Source: Manihot esculenta (Eukaryota > Streptophyta > Magnoliopsida > Malpighiales > Euphorbiaceae). From it: a stretch of DNA of 64,000 nt. Every line of letters begins with the position of its first letter. Position 1 is the stretch's first letter. The notes beneath the pieces are model-generated. The model had not been told where the DNA came from. It saw only the letters and a list, made by a program, of their open reading frames with translations, and ran no database searches. The position numbers were made by a program, and so were the translations under genes. Below, one piece after another: positions 32,890 through 45,084 of this stretch. The stretch lies in contig NC_035170.2 in the NCBI RefSeq assembly GCF_001659605.2, positions 24,792,190 through 24,856,189 on the forward strand, written 5' to 3'.

Positions 32890-35800
32890 ATATTTCCAAG
32901 GACAAAAAATTGGTTGACTTTATTTCTTGGCGATAACATCCAACTGGAGATTAAAAACTCGATCCAATTTTGCGCGCTCAACTACTTAGAATTTAGATTA
33001 AGATACAAGGAGATGGTTTAGGGACACTAATTTGATTCAAATGTCCTAAAGCAAACTAATTTCACAAACCTCAATATGACAACATCTTTATCTAGAATGT
33101 GTGCACTTAGTATACATATTAGAGAGGGATAGACATCTTGTATTGCATTTTATGGATCTATTCATATAAAACAACTATCTATTTCATCATTTAAATCTGC
33201 ACTTGGTATCTACACTCCAATACGAAACCCGAAACAAGAGAGGAAATCTACTTAAAAATAGATATCATCTCACATAATTGTCTCCAACGCCTATAAATTA
33301 GACACTTAGAATCAAGTCAATGCCACAACACATATTGGAAAGGTAATAACAATCAGGAAGTATTTTAAAAGAAGAGATGAAAAGCTTATATTTATATATA
33401 TATATTTTTTTTTAAAAAAAAAAAAGGGAATCAAGCACAGTAGCAGAAAGTTATCCTCAATACTAAAGGTTTTGCCACACAGATTTTATTCTGGCTTCAG
33501 TTGACATTGACTTTCTTAGTTGTCGACTGGACTTAAATAGAAGTTAAACTACCAATCTATCCTTCAACAACAGCACGATAAACAGGGAAGAAGTTATCAT
33601 TTCAGAAAAGTAAGAGATCAGATCAGGAAAGCAAAATGCCTGCAAAATATACACTGGATTCAACAGCAAGGCTAAATTGCAAACCAAATGCTGGTACCTC
33701 TCCATGATAAATGCTACAGCCATACAACAAAGGACTTTAAAAAGAAGAGAGGGAGAATACATGAAAACTAAAAACAAAATGGAAGGGTCTTACTTCACTA
33801 ACTAGCCTTGACTTTGTCATCCCCGACAACCGAGAGTATTGGCAAACTACTCAAAAATTCGTCAAGACCCTCAAAAAACCCAATACCTTCAATATTATCC
33901 TCCTCCCCATTTCCGGCTCCATGTCGTTCACTCACTCCTGGCACTGCCTCCTCCACCTCGTTGCTAAACATTACATTCAAATCCAACTTCCCCAAATCCT
34001 TTGTTCCCCTCTTCTTCCCACTACTTCCTTCCCCCTTCCCTACCACCTCTCCTTGCACATTATTCCCGCCATCCGCATTTTGAACATTCACCTTCTTCGC
34101 TCTCTCATTTTGTGATTTCTTCACATTTTTACTGTGCGTTGCTTTCCCTCTGGCATTTTTTGATTTCTTTCTTCTACCATCCCAATCATCATCATCCGAA
34201 TCCGACTCATCACCACTCGGATCAGAAATATCTATAAAGTCATCATCTTTGTAAATCACTTTCGGCTCAGATCTCTTAGATGGATTGCTCTGGCTTGATT
34301 TTCCACCGCCTGGATGAGGGGTGCTAAACATTGCCGATACCGGTGACCAATTAATACCAAAACCACCTCCACCTCCACCTCTACCATGGCCTTTAAATCC
34401 CAACGGGAAATAACCCCAGCTACAGAAGTACGTGTCTTTACCTGTTACTGGCGGTGATGGTATCATTACCGCATGGAACGCTCGTTTACATTTCTGACAC
34501 CTAATTGCACAATCTTCATAACCCTTAGGATACTCATAGAGAATGTAACAGTAAGGACATGCAGTCCAGAAACTCGGTATCTCTGACTCAGTAACACTTG
34601 TCTGGGTCGTCGACCGAGTTGCACGTGATGACTCAACACCAGTAGGCTGAGAAGGTGGTCGACTCGGCTCAGATACTTTCGGCTGGGGTGCTGGGCGACT
34701 GGGCTCCGTTGCTTTTGGCTGGGCTGCTGGCCTAATCGGCTCAGTTGCTACAGGCTGCGGTGCAGGACGAATAGGCTCAGTTGATTTTGCTTGTGGTACA
34801 GCCTGAGGCACAGGACGATTCAGCTCGGTGACTCTATGCTGAGCAATTGGCCGAATAGGCTCAGTCATTCTCGGCTGAGTTTCTAAGCGAGTTGACTGAC
34901 TTGGGTCTGGTTGAGCCACGTCATCCTCGTCCACTACTACTCGACCATCCCTGCTGATTTTAGGGCTTCTCCTCGCATTTCCTTGTGAAGACTGCCCCTG
35001 TGGGAACTCTTGACCAGGCATGACAAGTTGGCCCAGTTGTCCCAGTTGACCGAGTTGTCCGAGCTGACTCATTTGCAACTCGTGATCGTACATTGCCTTC
35101 TTCGAGGGGTTGGAGAACACCATCCATGCCTCAGAAACGAGCCTAAAAGCATGATCCGCAAAAGAAAGCCTATTCCTGGTAGGATTCAATAACAAAGCAA
35201 GCTTACGGTACTGGTTCGCAACAAGTTCCATGGACTGAGACAATCTCGGGAGTTGAAGGATCGCGTAATAGTCATGGCTACCACCGCCGTTGTAGCTAAT
35301 GATTCTCAACTCTCCGGCGAGAAGTGTGTCGGCGATGGCAATAATTTGATCAGAAAACTCCATGAGCCTCGGGTCAGACTCTCTTGCTCGAATTGCGAAG
35401 CTCTTGGCACCCTGGAAATCACGTGCTGTGAGAAGCTTCTCAGCTATGGTGAGCCACCGTTCCGCCTCTATCCTGTAGCCGCTACCGTCCATTTCCCGTT
35501 ATCTCTACTGAAGAACTCTCGCTCTCGCCACACTTTTCCCCTAATTTTATTTTATTTATTTTCTAGGTCAAGAGAAGGGGGAAGAATGGACAAAAGGGAG
35601 GAGCTTTTCTTGAGTGGACGAAAAAGAACTGTACTTTTTCAGAAATGACGACTATTTTGTTGCTTTGCCAGGTGTTAAGGAGGGTGTTTTCGTCATTTCG
35701 TTAAAACTCGTTCCGGCAATCGGAGATGTCCACGAAAGAAGACAAGGAAGAGGGAGCAGATCAACTATGATAATTGGGAAGAGACATCGCGGCAGGGTAA

Positions 35801-36000
35801 AATGGTCATTTAGGATTGGAGAGAGAACAGTGCGCTATCTGTCACGTTTTCCTTTTGTGGTTTATTGTCTGGTCTAGTTGGGAGAGAATGAGAAGGGCAG
35901 AAACGGAAGGTGGGGTTTAAAATATTCTTTTGGGTGGACGAAAAAGGATAGGGAAATTTGGGTGAAAAGGAGAAACTGAGAGGGGGTAAATTAGTAAATT
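32890..36000 (-). repeat. Segmental duplication, copy B
   Basis: This is the direct copy of 1707-5700 in the same orientation, without the 0.9-kb insertion, and it carries the intact gene. The right boundary fades near 36000. Confidence 0.85.
33798..35492 (-). CDS. J-like domain / zinc-ribbon protein, intact copy
   Basis: A single-exon gene of 564 residues in the plant DnaJ N-terminal-domain family that carries a downstream zinc ribbon, with unknown biochemical role. An N-terminal helical region (1-60) is followed by a J-like domain (about 74-137, DYYAILQLPRLS to KKAMYDHEL). There the Hsp70-activating HPD triad is NPT (103-105), so it probably does not stimulate Hsp70 in the usual way. Then come a Leu-Gly-Gln repeat (143-157), a Pro-rich spacer with EPIRP/EPSRP repeats (210-285), a zinc ribbon (C312/C315 and C332/C335 in FWTACPYC and RCQKC), Gly- and Ser-rich linkers, an acidic run (427-438), a Lys-rich likely nuclear-localisation region (440-470), LDLNV at 503-507 and a conserved acidic tail. 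The start is fixed by agreement with copy A. Nuclear location is inferred. Confidence 0.88.
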   Translation of the reverse strand: MDGSGYRIEAERWLTIAEKLLTARDFQGAKSFAIRARESDPRLMEFSDQIIAIADTLLAGELRIISYNGGGSHDYYAILQLPRLSQSMELVANQYRKLALLLNPTRNRLSFADHAFRLVSEAWMVFSNPSKKAMYDHELQMSQLGQLGQLGQLGQLVMPGQEFPQGQSSQGNARRSPKISRDGRVVVDEDDVAQPDPSQSTRLETQPRMTEPIRPIAQHRVTELNRPVPQAVPQAKSTEPIRPAPQPVATEPIRPAAQPKATEPSRPAPQPKVSEPSRPPSQPTGVESSRATRSTTQTSVTESEIPSFWTACPYCYILYEYPKGYEDCAIRCQKCKRAFHAVMIPSPPVTGKDTYFCSWGYFPLGFKGHGRGGGGGGFGINWSPVSAMFSTPHPGGGKSSQSNPSKRSEPKVIYKDDDFIDISDPSGDESDSDDDDWDGRRKKSKNARGKATHSKNVKKSQNERAKKVNVQNADGGNNVQGEVVGKGEGSSGKKRGTKDLGKLDLNVMFSNEVEEAVPGVSERHGAGNGEEDNIEGIGFFEGLDEFLSSLPILSVVGDDKVKAS

Positions 36001-39000
36001 TAGGAGATGAGCAATTTATTAGAATATTTTACTATTAAAAATTAAATATAAATTTGAAGGAAAAATGACTTTTCCTTTTAAATTTCAAAACCTTATTATA
36101 TCACTAAATTTTTTTATAATATATTATCCATATCCTTCACTTTTTAATATTATAGTAAAAAAATAAAAATAAATCACCTCTTTCAAAATATTTTACTTTA
36201 AATTTTATTATATAATACTTCTATAAAATAAGTGAAATTGAAGTATAAATTTTTTTTGTATAATTATAATCAAACACTTTGGACAGAGGTAAATTACCCT
36301 TCATGAAATCTAACAAGTGAAAAAGTATGCATTATGTAAGACTATTGAAGCTTTTTTTATTAAAAATAATTTAAGTGGTTGGATATAATTATAATAAAAT
36401 TTGAAACATAATTAAAATTAAAAGATCACGTTTTAATTATGAAAAATATAGAGTTTTAAAATTTTATGTTTAAAACACCTAAAAAAGCTTTAACTATGAA
36501 AATATATTTTAACGTTGAAAATTTTAAAAATATATTTTAACGTGGTATTTCTGGTTTATCAAAATGTAATGATATATAGGTAATTATTGAAACTTTAACT
36601 TTATTTCGCTATTTATTTTTTGTGACGGAATTTTTATTTTTTAATAGTTGCATTCTTGTGGACCATTTGCGGGTGGTTCAAACTCTCCGGTCTCCATATT
36701 TAAACATTTCTGAATTGTATTTGATTTTGAATGATTGTAAATTTTTGTTAGACTCTAGAACTAGAACTGATATTTTTGTTATATGATTTATCATCATGCC
36801 ACTCTAACTACTCATATTTTAGTCAGAGAATCTATTAGGTATAATTGTCTCTCTATTTAGGATGACATCTCTCTTGATGAAATTGATTAAGATTTTATTA
36901 ATACAACCAGTAATTTTATTTAAAAAAAACACCTAAAATTTATGTGTTTTTTTATGTAAATTTATCATTTTATTAAAAAATTAATGCATTTAATATAAAC
37001 TCATTTTTATATGGATATAAATTTAATAATTTTTAAATGGTATATTTATATAAAGTGGCATTAAATTAAATTAAAAGATATAATGAATATATGAAGCTTC
37101 CTTTTATATGAGTTTGAACTTTTTATAGACTTATCTAAAATATTTTTTAATAATTAAAAAAAATTAGGATGCAATTAATATAAGTTTAATATTTATAAAA
37201 AGTGGTTTAATAACACTTACTCAAATATTTAGAAAATAATAAATTCATTCAGTTTTATCATTGAGATTAAAAAAAAAAAAAGTTTAGTATGATAAATTCA
37301 TAAATATGGAAACAAGTTTATTTAATTTGGATTTGTATTGTTTTGAAGGAATTATTATTGAATTTAGTAATTTTTTATTAATTTCTTCTATTATTTCTTT
37401 TAATTATTTTATTCATTAATTTCTGTGTCCTCCAATGCATGAGTTCTCTTAATTTTCTCATTAAATGTTTAATAATATTCATAAATAACTTTCACTTTTT
37501 TGTAATTTAATTATACAATAGTAGATAGTGAGTTGAGCTTGTTACCGTATAATAAATTTAAGTGGAAAAAAATATAATAAGCGAATAACTCCAATCCTAA
37601 AAACGAAAAAAATTCAAACACCACACTGTAATATTCAATTTATCATCAAAATTTATTTCTTCTTTAAATATAGCGATCACAATATAAAATAATTATTCAT
37701 TATCGAATACAGTCCAATATATTTCTGTTAGATTGTGAAATTTTTTATTAATTAGCTAGCGAAAATTTCTTATCAGTAAATCGGTCATATCATTATTAAA
37801 TTATCAAAAAATATTATATTTATTTCTATTTTATTTTGATATAAAAAGAAAAAAATTATAAAGATAAATGTATATATTTTCTTACTAATTTTGAGTTGTA
37901 AATATTATACTCATCGTTCTCTTTAACTTATTGATTTAAGTGTTTGAGTAGCTATCGGGAATATATATTATCTTATATTTTCTTTTTTTTTAATATTAGC
38001 CAATAATAGTATAATTTCATGTCGACGACGCATCATTTTATTTTCAGCAATATTATATATAAAATAAAAAATTATTATTTTCAACAACATCACATATAAA
38101 ATAAAAAAAATTATTATTTTCAGCAACATTACATATGAAATAAGAAAATTATTATTTAATTTATATAATATAAAAAATTATTAGTTAATTTTTAAATTTT
38201 AAATAATATATTAAAATATATTTCAAAAAATTTATTAATTAATATGTGTCATTAAAAATTTAAATTAACATGAAAATTTTTAAATTAAAAGTGAGGAAAT
38301 AAATTTTTCTAAAAATTATATTTATTTTATATTAAGTGAATAATTTAAATAATTAAAAATATTTTAATTTTTAATTATTAAATTTAATGAAAGATTGATT
38401 AATAAATTTTTTAAATATTAAAAATACTTTAATTTATGTTTTAAAACTGAAATATAATTTTTCTATTACACGATAAATAAGTTGAAGTATTTATAGGCTA
38501 TTTAAATTTTGATTTAAAAAAAATTAATTTAAACTTTATTTTCTTTTTATTAAATTGAGTTGAAACATAAATTTAACCTCAAAGAAGCTGAATTTACACT
38601 ATTAATTTCAGCGAACCAAAATTTTCTTTTCTTTCTTTAATAAAAAATCAAAATTTTTAAATAAATAAATCTAATTCATTTAACAACAATTAATATTTCA
38701 ATAAAGCTCACAATACATGAAATCAGTGCGGAGCCATGAGCTTCTCTTTGGTAGGGTACCGGCTGCGCCGCTGCGGCACCTTCATTCCCCTTCAAAGCAT
38801 TTTCCGATCGCCAGTACGACACGTGCCTCCTTGCCATACCTTCCTCCGCCCCTGCATGAAATTATACATTGAGGGAAGCTAAGATCAAATTACCATTAGG
38901 AGAAAGTTTGGCAACATTCAAAGCTTAACAAATTGGTAAAGAAAATCATTTTCCACGAGAAAATAAATTTTTGCAATTAAAGGAAAAAGTACAAATCGGA

Positions 39001-41063
39001 ATTTAAGCAAGTTTTTTAAATAAAGAAAATTTTTCTTATCCATTTTTATTTTAGGCCTATTGGCCTAAAAAATCACAATTTACGTCTAGCTTGTTTCCTA
39101 GACAGACCAAGCTCCCACAAAAAAAAAAAAAACAAAAAAAATACATTTACAATCTAAAATTTTAATTTTAAATTAAAAAGTTTAAACTCTTAAATTTTTT
39201 GTGATTATAGTAATTTTTTAAATTAATTTTGATCATATTTAAATTAGCTCACATGACACACTAGGTGTCATTATTTTTATCATATAAATAACTCGATTAA
39301 CTTGAATTAAACTTTAATTAAAATTCTAAACCATTAATTATCTAAAATCTTCAATTAAAACACTCATTATCTAAAATTTTTTATTAAAATTTTTATTTAA
39401 GTATGAGAGAATTAAATATTTTAATTATATAATTTAGAAATTTTATATAATTAAGAGTTTAGAATCTTAATTAAGGTTTAATTTCAATTAATTAAATTAT
39501 TTATGTGATGAAAATATATATCATGTAAGTTAATTTAAATTTTATTAAAATTAATTTAAAAAGTTACAATAATTATAATAAATTTAAAAATTAGGAACTT
39601 TTTATTTAAATTAAAAATTTAGATTATAAACGTGAAAACTCTAAAAATTAAAATTTCTTTAAATTAATAGACCTTTATTTTATTAGAAAAATAATTTTAT
39701 TAATAATAAAATGAGAAAAAATGACAAGATAAAAGAATTCACTGGAAATTGCAAACCGGGAAAGAAATTGAAAGTTTCAATGTATTGTGAACCGGGAAGA
39801 GAAATTCAAAGTTTCGGGTGTTGTATTCGGTATAAATTAAAAAATTGATTAAACTGAATTAATTTAAAATATTTTTTATTTTTTATTTATTTCAATTCGA
39901 TTCGATTTAATTTTTAATTTTAAAAATTTTTATTATTTTAATTTAGTTTAATTTTAATTAAAAAAATTAAATTGAATTGATTAATAATAATAAGATATTA
40001 TTTTTAACAATATAAATAGATTAAACTATAATTGATGTTAAATATTTTAATTAAATTTTAAAATATTAAAAATAAAATATAAAAAAATAAAAAATTTTAT
40101 TAAAAAGTCTAACTGATCAAATTAAACTGAATTAAATTAAATCAGATCGATTCGATTTAAATTAATTTTAAATCGATTTTCATAGTAAAATTTCAATTTT
40201 CAATTTCTCCGATTCATCCAATTTTAAAATAAACAAATCGAATCCTCACCCCAACACCCCTACCACTCACTCTGATCACCCCCTACCACCATTGTCATTC
40301 ATCCAATTAGACTTTCTTTATTTAAAGTTGAAGGAATTAGGCATTTGATGTAAAAAATGAGAGCATTTTGAATTAATTTTTATTTTTATTTTTTATTCAA
40401 ATATCAATTTTCTCTTTTTTCATTTAGATGCACGTGTTGAGTATATGTTCTTTATACTACAAAATGAGGTTCAATATATATATATATTCACTAATTAATG
40501 CTCAAAATCACTAAATAAATGTATAAATCCATTTAAATACATGGGGTAAGAAATAGTTTAATAGTTATAAAATAAGATAACTTCTTGTATTTGTATTATT
40601 TACTTTAATTAATTATGTATAAATCCAAATATAACTATTAATTTAATAAATTAATTCCATTATTATATGAAGTCGAGTTTATAATAAATTCGTATTAATT
40701 ATGTATAAATCCTAATATAACTATTAATTTAATAAATTAATTTCATTATTATATGAAATCAAGTTTATAATAAATTCGCATTAAAATTGAATAAAATAAA
40801 ATATAATTAGATTTGTATACCAAGTATCCCGTTTTTAAATATAATAAGGTTCGGACTCGTTTAAAAACTGTTCAAATTGATATCTATTGAAATAAATATA
40901 TAATACTATATACACATATATTTTAATTCTCTATTTAGAATAAAAAATTTTATAATAATTTAATTTAACTAATTTTAGAATAAATGAGTTTTTTCAACTT
41001 AAAATTTTCTTTTATAATGTATAAATATAAAATTATGTATGATTTTTTTTAAAAAATTATTTA
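36001..41063. other. AT-rich intergenic desert
   Basis: About 5 kb of A/T-rich sequence with long homopolymer runs and no ORF of note. Local direct repeats exist, for example TATAAATCC...TAATTTAATAAATTAATT blocks at about 40617-40670 and 40707-40760. The only compositional break is the GC-rich islet near 38.7 kb. Confidence 0.7.
38736..38882 (+). other. GC-rich islet with a 48-codon ORF
   Basis: Inside the AT-rich desert, about 140 bp is strikingly GC-rich. The plus-strand ORF is Arg- and Cys-rich (MSFSLVGYRLRRCGTF...) and resembles a short organelle-targeting leader. The minus strand also has a short ORF starting at 38837 (MARRHVSYWRSENALKG). It may be a relic exon or retro-fragment. I do not recognise it. 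Confidence 0.25.
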
Positions 41064-41515
41064 TGATAACCGCCAGACCTTCTACATTGGGGTGAGGTCA
41101 GCCTCTAATGAGGAAGGTAGGCCCAAAGCCCACTAAGCTCTTTTTAAAGTAAATCAGCCCTCGTTGCGCGTCTCAGCCTAGTTGAGAGAATTAAGTCGGA
41201 CAGACCTCACACGCGGGCCCTTTTAAAGGAAGTCCAACCTGGTGATGTGACAAGAGGAAGGAGAGCAGGTCCAGTCACTTCGTAGCCCTGCCCGCATGCG
41301 CGCAGGGGGGAATTAAATAACTCCTTGGCGTGGAGAGAGACTCTAACACATCCGTACGTACGAACTTGGGTGACAGAGACATGTGGCACTGTAGTAGAGA
41401 GACGGTTAGACGTCACTAGCGGACAAAAGGAAAGGGAATAAAAGGGGAGAAACGTCTTCCTCTCCATCTAAGTTTATACAACCACTGTAAACCTTATTTT
41501 CTAGACCTCAGAACA
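41064..41515 (+). repeat. Tat-like 5' LTR
   Basis: It starts TGATAACCGCC and ends near CCTCAGAACA. It contains GGGAATAAAAGGGGAG, a TATA-like or poly(A)-like signal, near 41435. It shares about 400 bp with 48144-48545. Confidence 0.75.
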
Positions 41516-41517
41516 TC

Positions 41518-41538
41518 AATTGACGCCGTTTATGGGGA
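41518..41538 (+). promoter_or_regulatory. Tat-like primer-binding site region
   Basis: AATTGACGCCGTTTATGGGGA follows the LTR. Plant Tat and Athila elements carry a TTGGCGCCGTxxxxGGGGA-type sequence here; one G is changed to A in this copy. Confidence 0.6.
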
Positions 41539-41599
41539 TAAAGAAGATATTTTTATCATCAGAGTTCCGTTTTCGTAACACCCACTAAGATCCATATGG

Positions 41600-42345
41600 T
41601 AAACCATAACGAAAACCATACCAATAACAACCAAAGGACCTGAGCTTTGCTCAAGAAAGGCAGCAGTTCTCTTTTTCCAGTCCTACAACCCTCTCCAACC
41701 AACTACCAGTGATATTTAATCCCTCGCCGAGCTCGACAAGGAATGCGTCCAAAACCACCATATCCAACCAAGAACTTCAAACCATGGCACTTCAGCTACA
41801 GAACACTGCCCACTGGCTAGGGCATATGCTGCAGCAGAGGGGTCTCAATACCCCATTAAACATACCCCTGTAGCTGAAGGGGTTCGTACCACTAAGCCTC
41901 AACCCACTTTCAACTACCAAATCCCTCAGCAAAGTAGCGGGAGGACTGGAGAAGGGAGAGGAGGAGCTGGTAGAGAGGAGGAGCTCAGCACAGGAAGCAG
42001 CGAAGCAAGTCCGACCCCATTGAAAGGATGGAGACACTTGAAAATCGAAAACAAAAATTCGAGCTGACGGACTCGTTGAACAGACGGGCTCACTAGCCGG
42101 ACGGACTCGCGACATATGGACAACCCAGTCAAATAAAGCCAAAATGTGAAGAAAATAGTAAAGAGCCGAACTCCCTATATGAAGGGGCCCACGAACACAT
42201 AACGGATAAAAATAAATGAGAACAAAGAGTCGTGCTTCCAACCCGGATCAGCTCACAGTAAACAAATACTTAGCAAAGACGAGCCAAGTAAAAGAAAACA
42301 CGAAAAGGCTGAGCTCCCATCCCCACAGGGTACACAGCCCAGACC
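41600..42345 (+). pseudogene. Tat-like gag relic
   Basis: The plus strand has a short gag-like stretch (about 41765-41860: LQTMALQLQNTAHWLGHMLQ, QQRGLNTP) followed by stops and a Glu-rich stretch (GGLEKGEEELVERRSSAQ). The remainder of gag and all of pol are gone. Gag identity is inferred from the repeat context. Confidence 0.4.
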
Positions 42346-42350
42346 GCACT

Positions 42351-44477
42351 TGTAACGACACGGAAACCGGATCGCTACCGGCGCTAGGATCCAGATCGAT
42401 TTAAGGTCGCCGGGACCCGTAGCAAGCCTACTATACATCCTGAACACCTGATAAAATCCCATACATGATCAACATTCAAGAAAACTTTAAACTTTTTATA
42501 CACCAAGCTTGACCTGTGCATTCACCATAATTGTAAACATAAAACCCCATACCAGAGCCCTCATCAAATACTTTAGTGGGGCAACATATCATATGTCAAG
42601 CCTGGTTCAACATAACTCAATATTAAAACATTAACATAAGATCATGTACAAAAAAAGGGATTACTATTACTATTAGGGCCAAGCACAATACTAAACCATG
42701 AAACATTCTTTACATTACATTACATCATACCATTTTACATTTCATGTCCACTACTAATCTATTACACTTAAAAATAACCTTCAACCTTGACGACTTCCCG
42801 GTCTATCCTGAACCTGCAAACCTGGGGGTTAGGAGAAAGGGGGTGAGCTACTAAAGCCCAGTGAGCAGAACAATAAAACAATTTACTAAACAAATGCTTT
42901 TTATGAAATGCATCACAACACAAACAATTCACATCACGGATGGATTTGTCACCAATAACCCCCTTTCTCATACTCATAACAAAATGCCAAGACGCGTGGC
43001 ATGGGCAGCCCTGGACTTTCTTACATTGTGCCAGGAAGAGTGGCATGGGCAGCCCTGGACTTTCTTATCATACCGAGGGCTAATGGGTCACCCAATATCC
43101 ATCCATATCAACAATCATATTATGCAATGGATCATATTCGTGAATTCTAATGCAAACAACCTAATACATATCATGGCATTCGTGATGCATGAATCATACT
43201 AAAAAGGTTTCATTGCTTTGAAAATAAAAGAAGTTATGTTCTACTCACTTCTGGCAGACTCTGAACTAACTCTGAAGCAGCTAACACTGCTGGCCTCCTC
43301 GGTTCCTCGCGTCCGATCCTACACAGGTGGACTCAAATGAGGGACCAAACAAACTCTAACATGACTCTAAGCAACTCCCCAAAAACCCCCTAAAACATCA
43401 TAAAATATTCATAGAAAACATGCAAAGGAAGGCTGGACAGGGCACTTTTGGCGGTAGGTTCGGCGGCCGAAAGTCCCTCCAGAGCCGAAAGTCAGGCACT
43501 TTCGGGGGTAGGGTTCGGCGGCTGAAAGTCCTTCCAAAGCTGAAAGTCACCCACTTTCGGCGGCAGGTTCGGCGGCCGAAACTCCCTTCAAGAGCCAAAA
43601 GTCCAAACTTTCAGGGGCGAGTTTAGGCGGCCTAAACTGCCTTCCTTGGCAGGTTCGGCGGCCGAACCTTGCTTCGGCGACAGAACCCAGATCCTTCTGA
43701 GTGGCAGAACTCGATTCTGCCATTCCACATTCAGCCACCCCAACTTCCCAACATGCATTCAACTATTCTAAAACATGCATAAACACTTATTCAAGCATAT
43801 AGGGGCATAAAACTAGCCTATACCCCAACAATCATCACATTAAGCATACATTTATCATTTAACTAACATAAACCCTAACATTTTACCCCTAGCCTAAACA
43901 TGCATCAAAACCCCTTAACCCTTCATAAAACTTACTTAAAACATGAAAGAAGAGAAGGATCTACACTTACCTCTTGAAGATCGAGAGGAGGGTGATCCAA
44001 ACTTGGAGATTGGGAGAAATCGAGCTCTAGGGGTCTCCAAGCTTCAAAAACTTGATCTTAGCTTAAAAATCTTCAAAACAAAGTAAAAACTCATCAAAAC
44101 TTGAAGTGATTGAAGGAAAACAACAAATTGACCATGGAAGGCCGAAATCTCACCTATGCCGGAAAATAGAGAGAGAAAACTCGCCCATTTTCAGACAAGG
44201 GGCCTTTTATAGGTGGCTAGTCAGACCACCTTCGGGGGCCAAAGGTGCCTCCGCAAGAGGCCAATGTTCGGCGGCCGAACATGAGGTTCGGCGGCCGAAC
44301 CTGGCTTTTTCCTTCTTTGGTCTTTTCTTTCAAAACTCAATTTCTTTCCTTATTAAAACTATAAAAACACATAAAAACACTTTAGAAAACCATATTTTAC
44401 CCTTCTAGAGTGTTCCGACATCCGAGATTCCACCGGAAAGTGAGAATTCTGATGCGGGAGTCTAGCCGGGTATTATA
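42351..44477 (-). mobile_element. Tekay-family solo LTR, target duplication GCACT
   Basis: The 2127-bp LTR is in minus orientation. On the plus strand it runs TGTAACGACACGG to CCGGGTATTATA, with the terminal TACA changed to TATA. GCACT at 42346-42350 and 44478-44482 is a perfect target duplication. Signals read on the minus strand are palindromes at about 44225-44305, TATAAAAGG at about 44203-44211, donor at 43970, palindromes at 43440-43690, two minisatellite units at 42980-43065 and acceptor at 42814. Confidence 0.92.
42814..43970 (-). other. Putative LTR leader intron (1157 nt)
   Basis: Donor TTCAAGAG|GTAAG starts at 43970. The acceptor polypyrimidine CACCCCCTTTCTCCTAACC and TTTGCAG|G end at 42814. 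Confidence 0.45.
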
Positions 44478-44482
44478 GCACT

Positions 44483-45060
44483 AACTGTCAAAGGGTCACA
44501 TCGAAAAGGATAAGGTGTCCGAGCTTGCAACACCGAAGAGGTCGTGAGCCCAAAGACAAAAATGACCTCATCTAAATAATAAAAGCTCGTGAATGAGAAA
44601 TTCAGCCCAATGCCGAGCTCTTAGCCCAGGTCAGTTCGATTGGCAAAGTCCTAGAAGACATAACTTAGTCCATTGATTATGTAAAGATTAAGTGAGTTGA
44701 AATATTGCTAAGGGCACATATGGTTTAAGGCCTTTATTATTGAGTCGAGTTGGAAGAAATTCACAAGTCAGATGGAGAAAATGGTTTAAGTCTTAAAAGG
44801 TTTGAGCAGATCGACAAAGCCAATAAGGCAGTCTAAGTAAAAAATAATCTAAGTATAAATGAGGCAAAAGTCGAGGTGAAATCTCATTCAACATTAGACA
44901 TACATCTCCAGATCAACATTCATTCAAGCACCAAAGTAAAGAGACAAAGAAATAAAAAGGTAGAAAATACAACACAAGTACAAAGAAGAAAAATAATATC
45001 TTTATTTATTTATTTGTCCAAAGGTACAGAGGATGAGCCCGAACTGACAAGATCGTTCAA
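44483..45060. other. Tat-like internal spacer, no gene
   Basis: Stop-rich sequence between the solo LTR and the 3' end of the antisense gene. At 45000-45012 the minus strand has AATAAATAAATAAAG, candidate poly(A) signals for that gene. Confidence 0.5.
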
Positions 45061-45084
45061 AGGCTTATTTACACTATCTTCTCC

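Noticed and set aside
36001..41063. Possible matrix-attachment region or centromeric satellite
   Set aside because: The sequence is AT-rich but shows no tandem monomer of satellite length, and composition alone is not enough.
41207..41467. Minus-strand ORF repeated at 48285-48554
   Set aside because: It lies within the Tat-like LTR pair and is conserved only because the LTRs are related. No coding signature.
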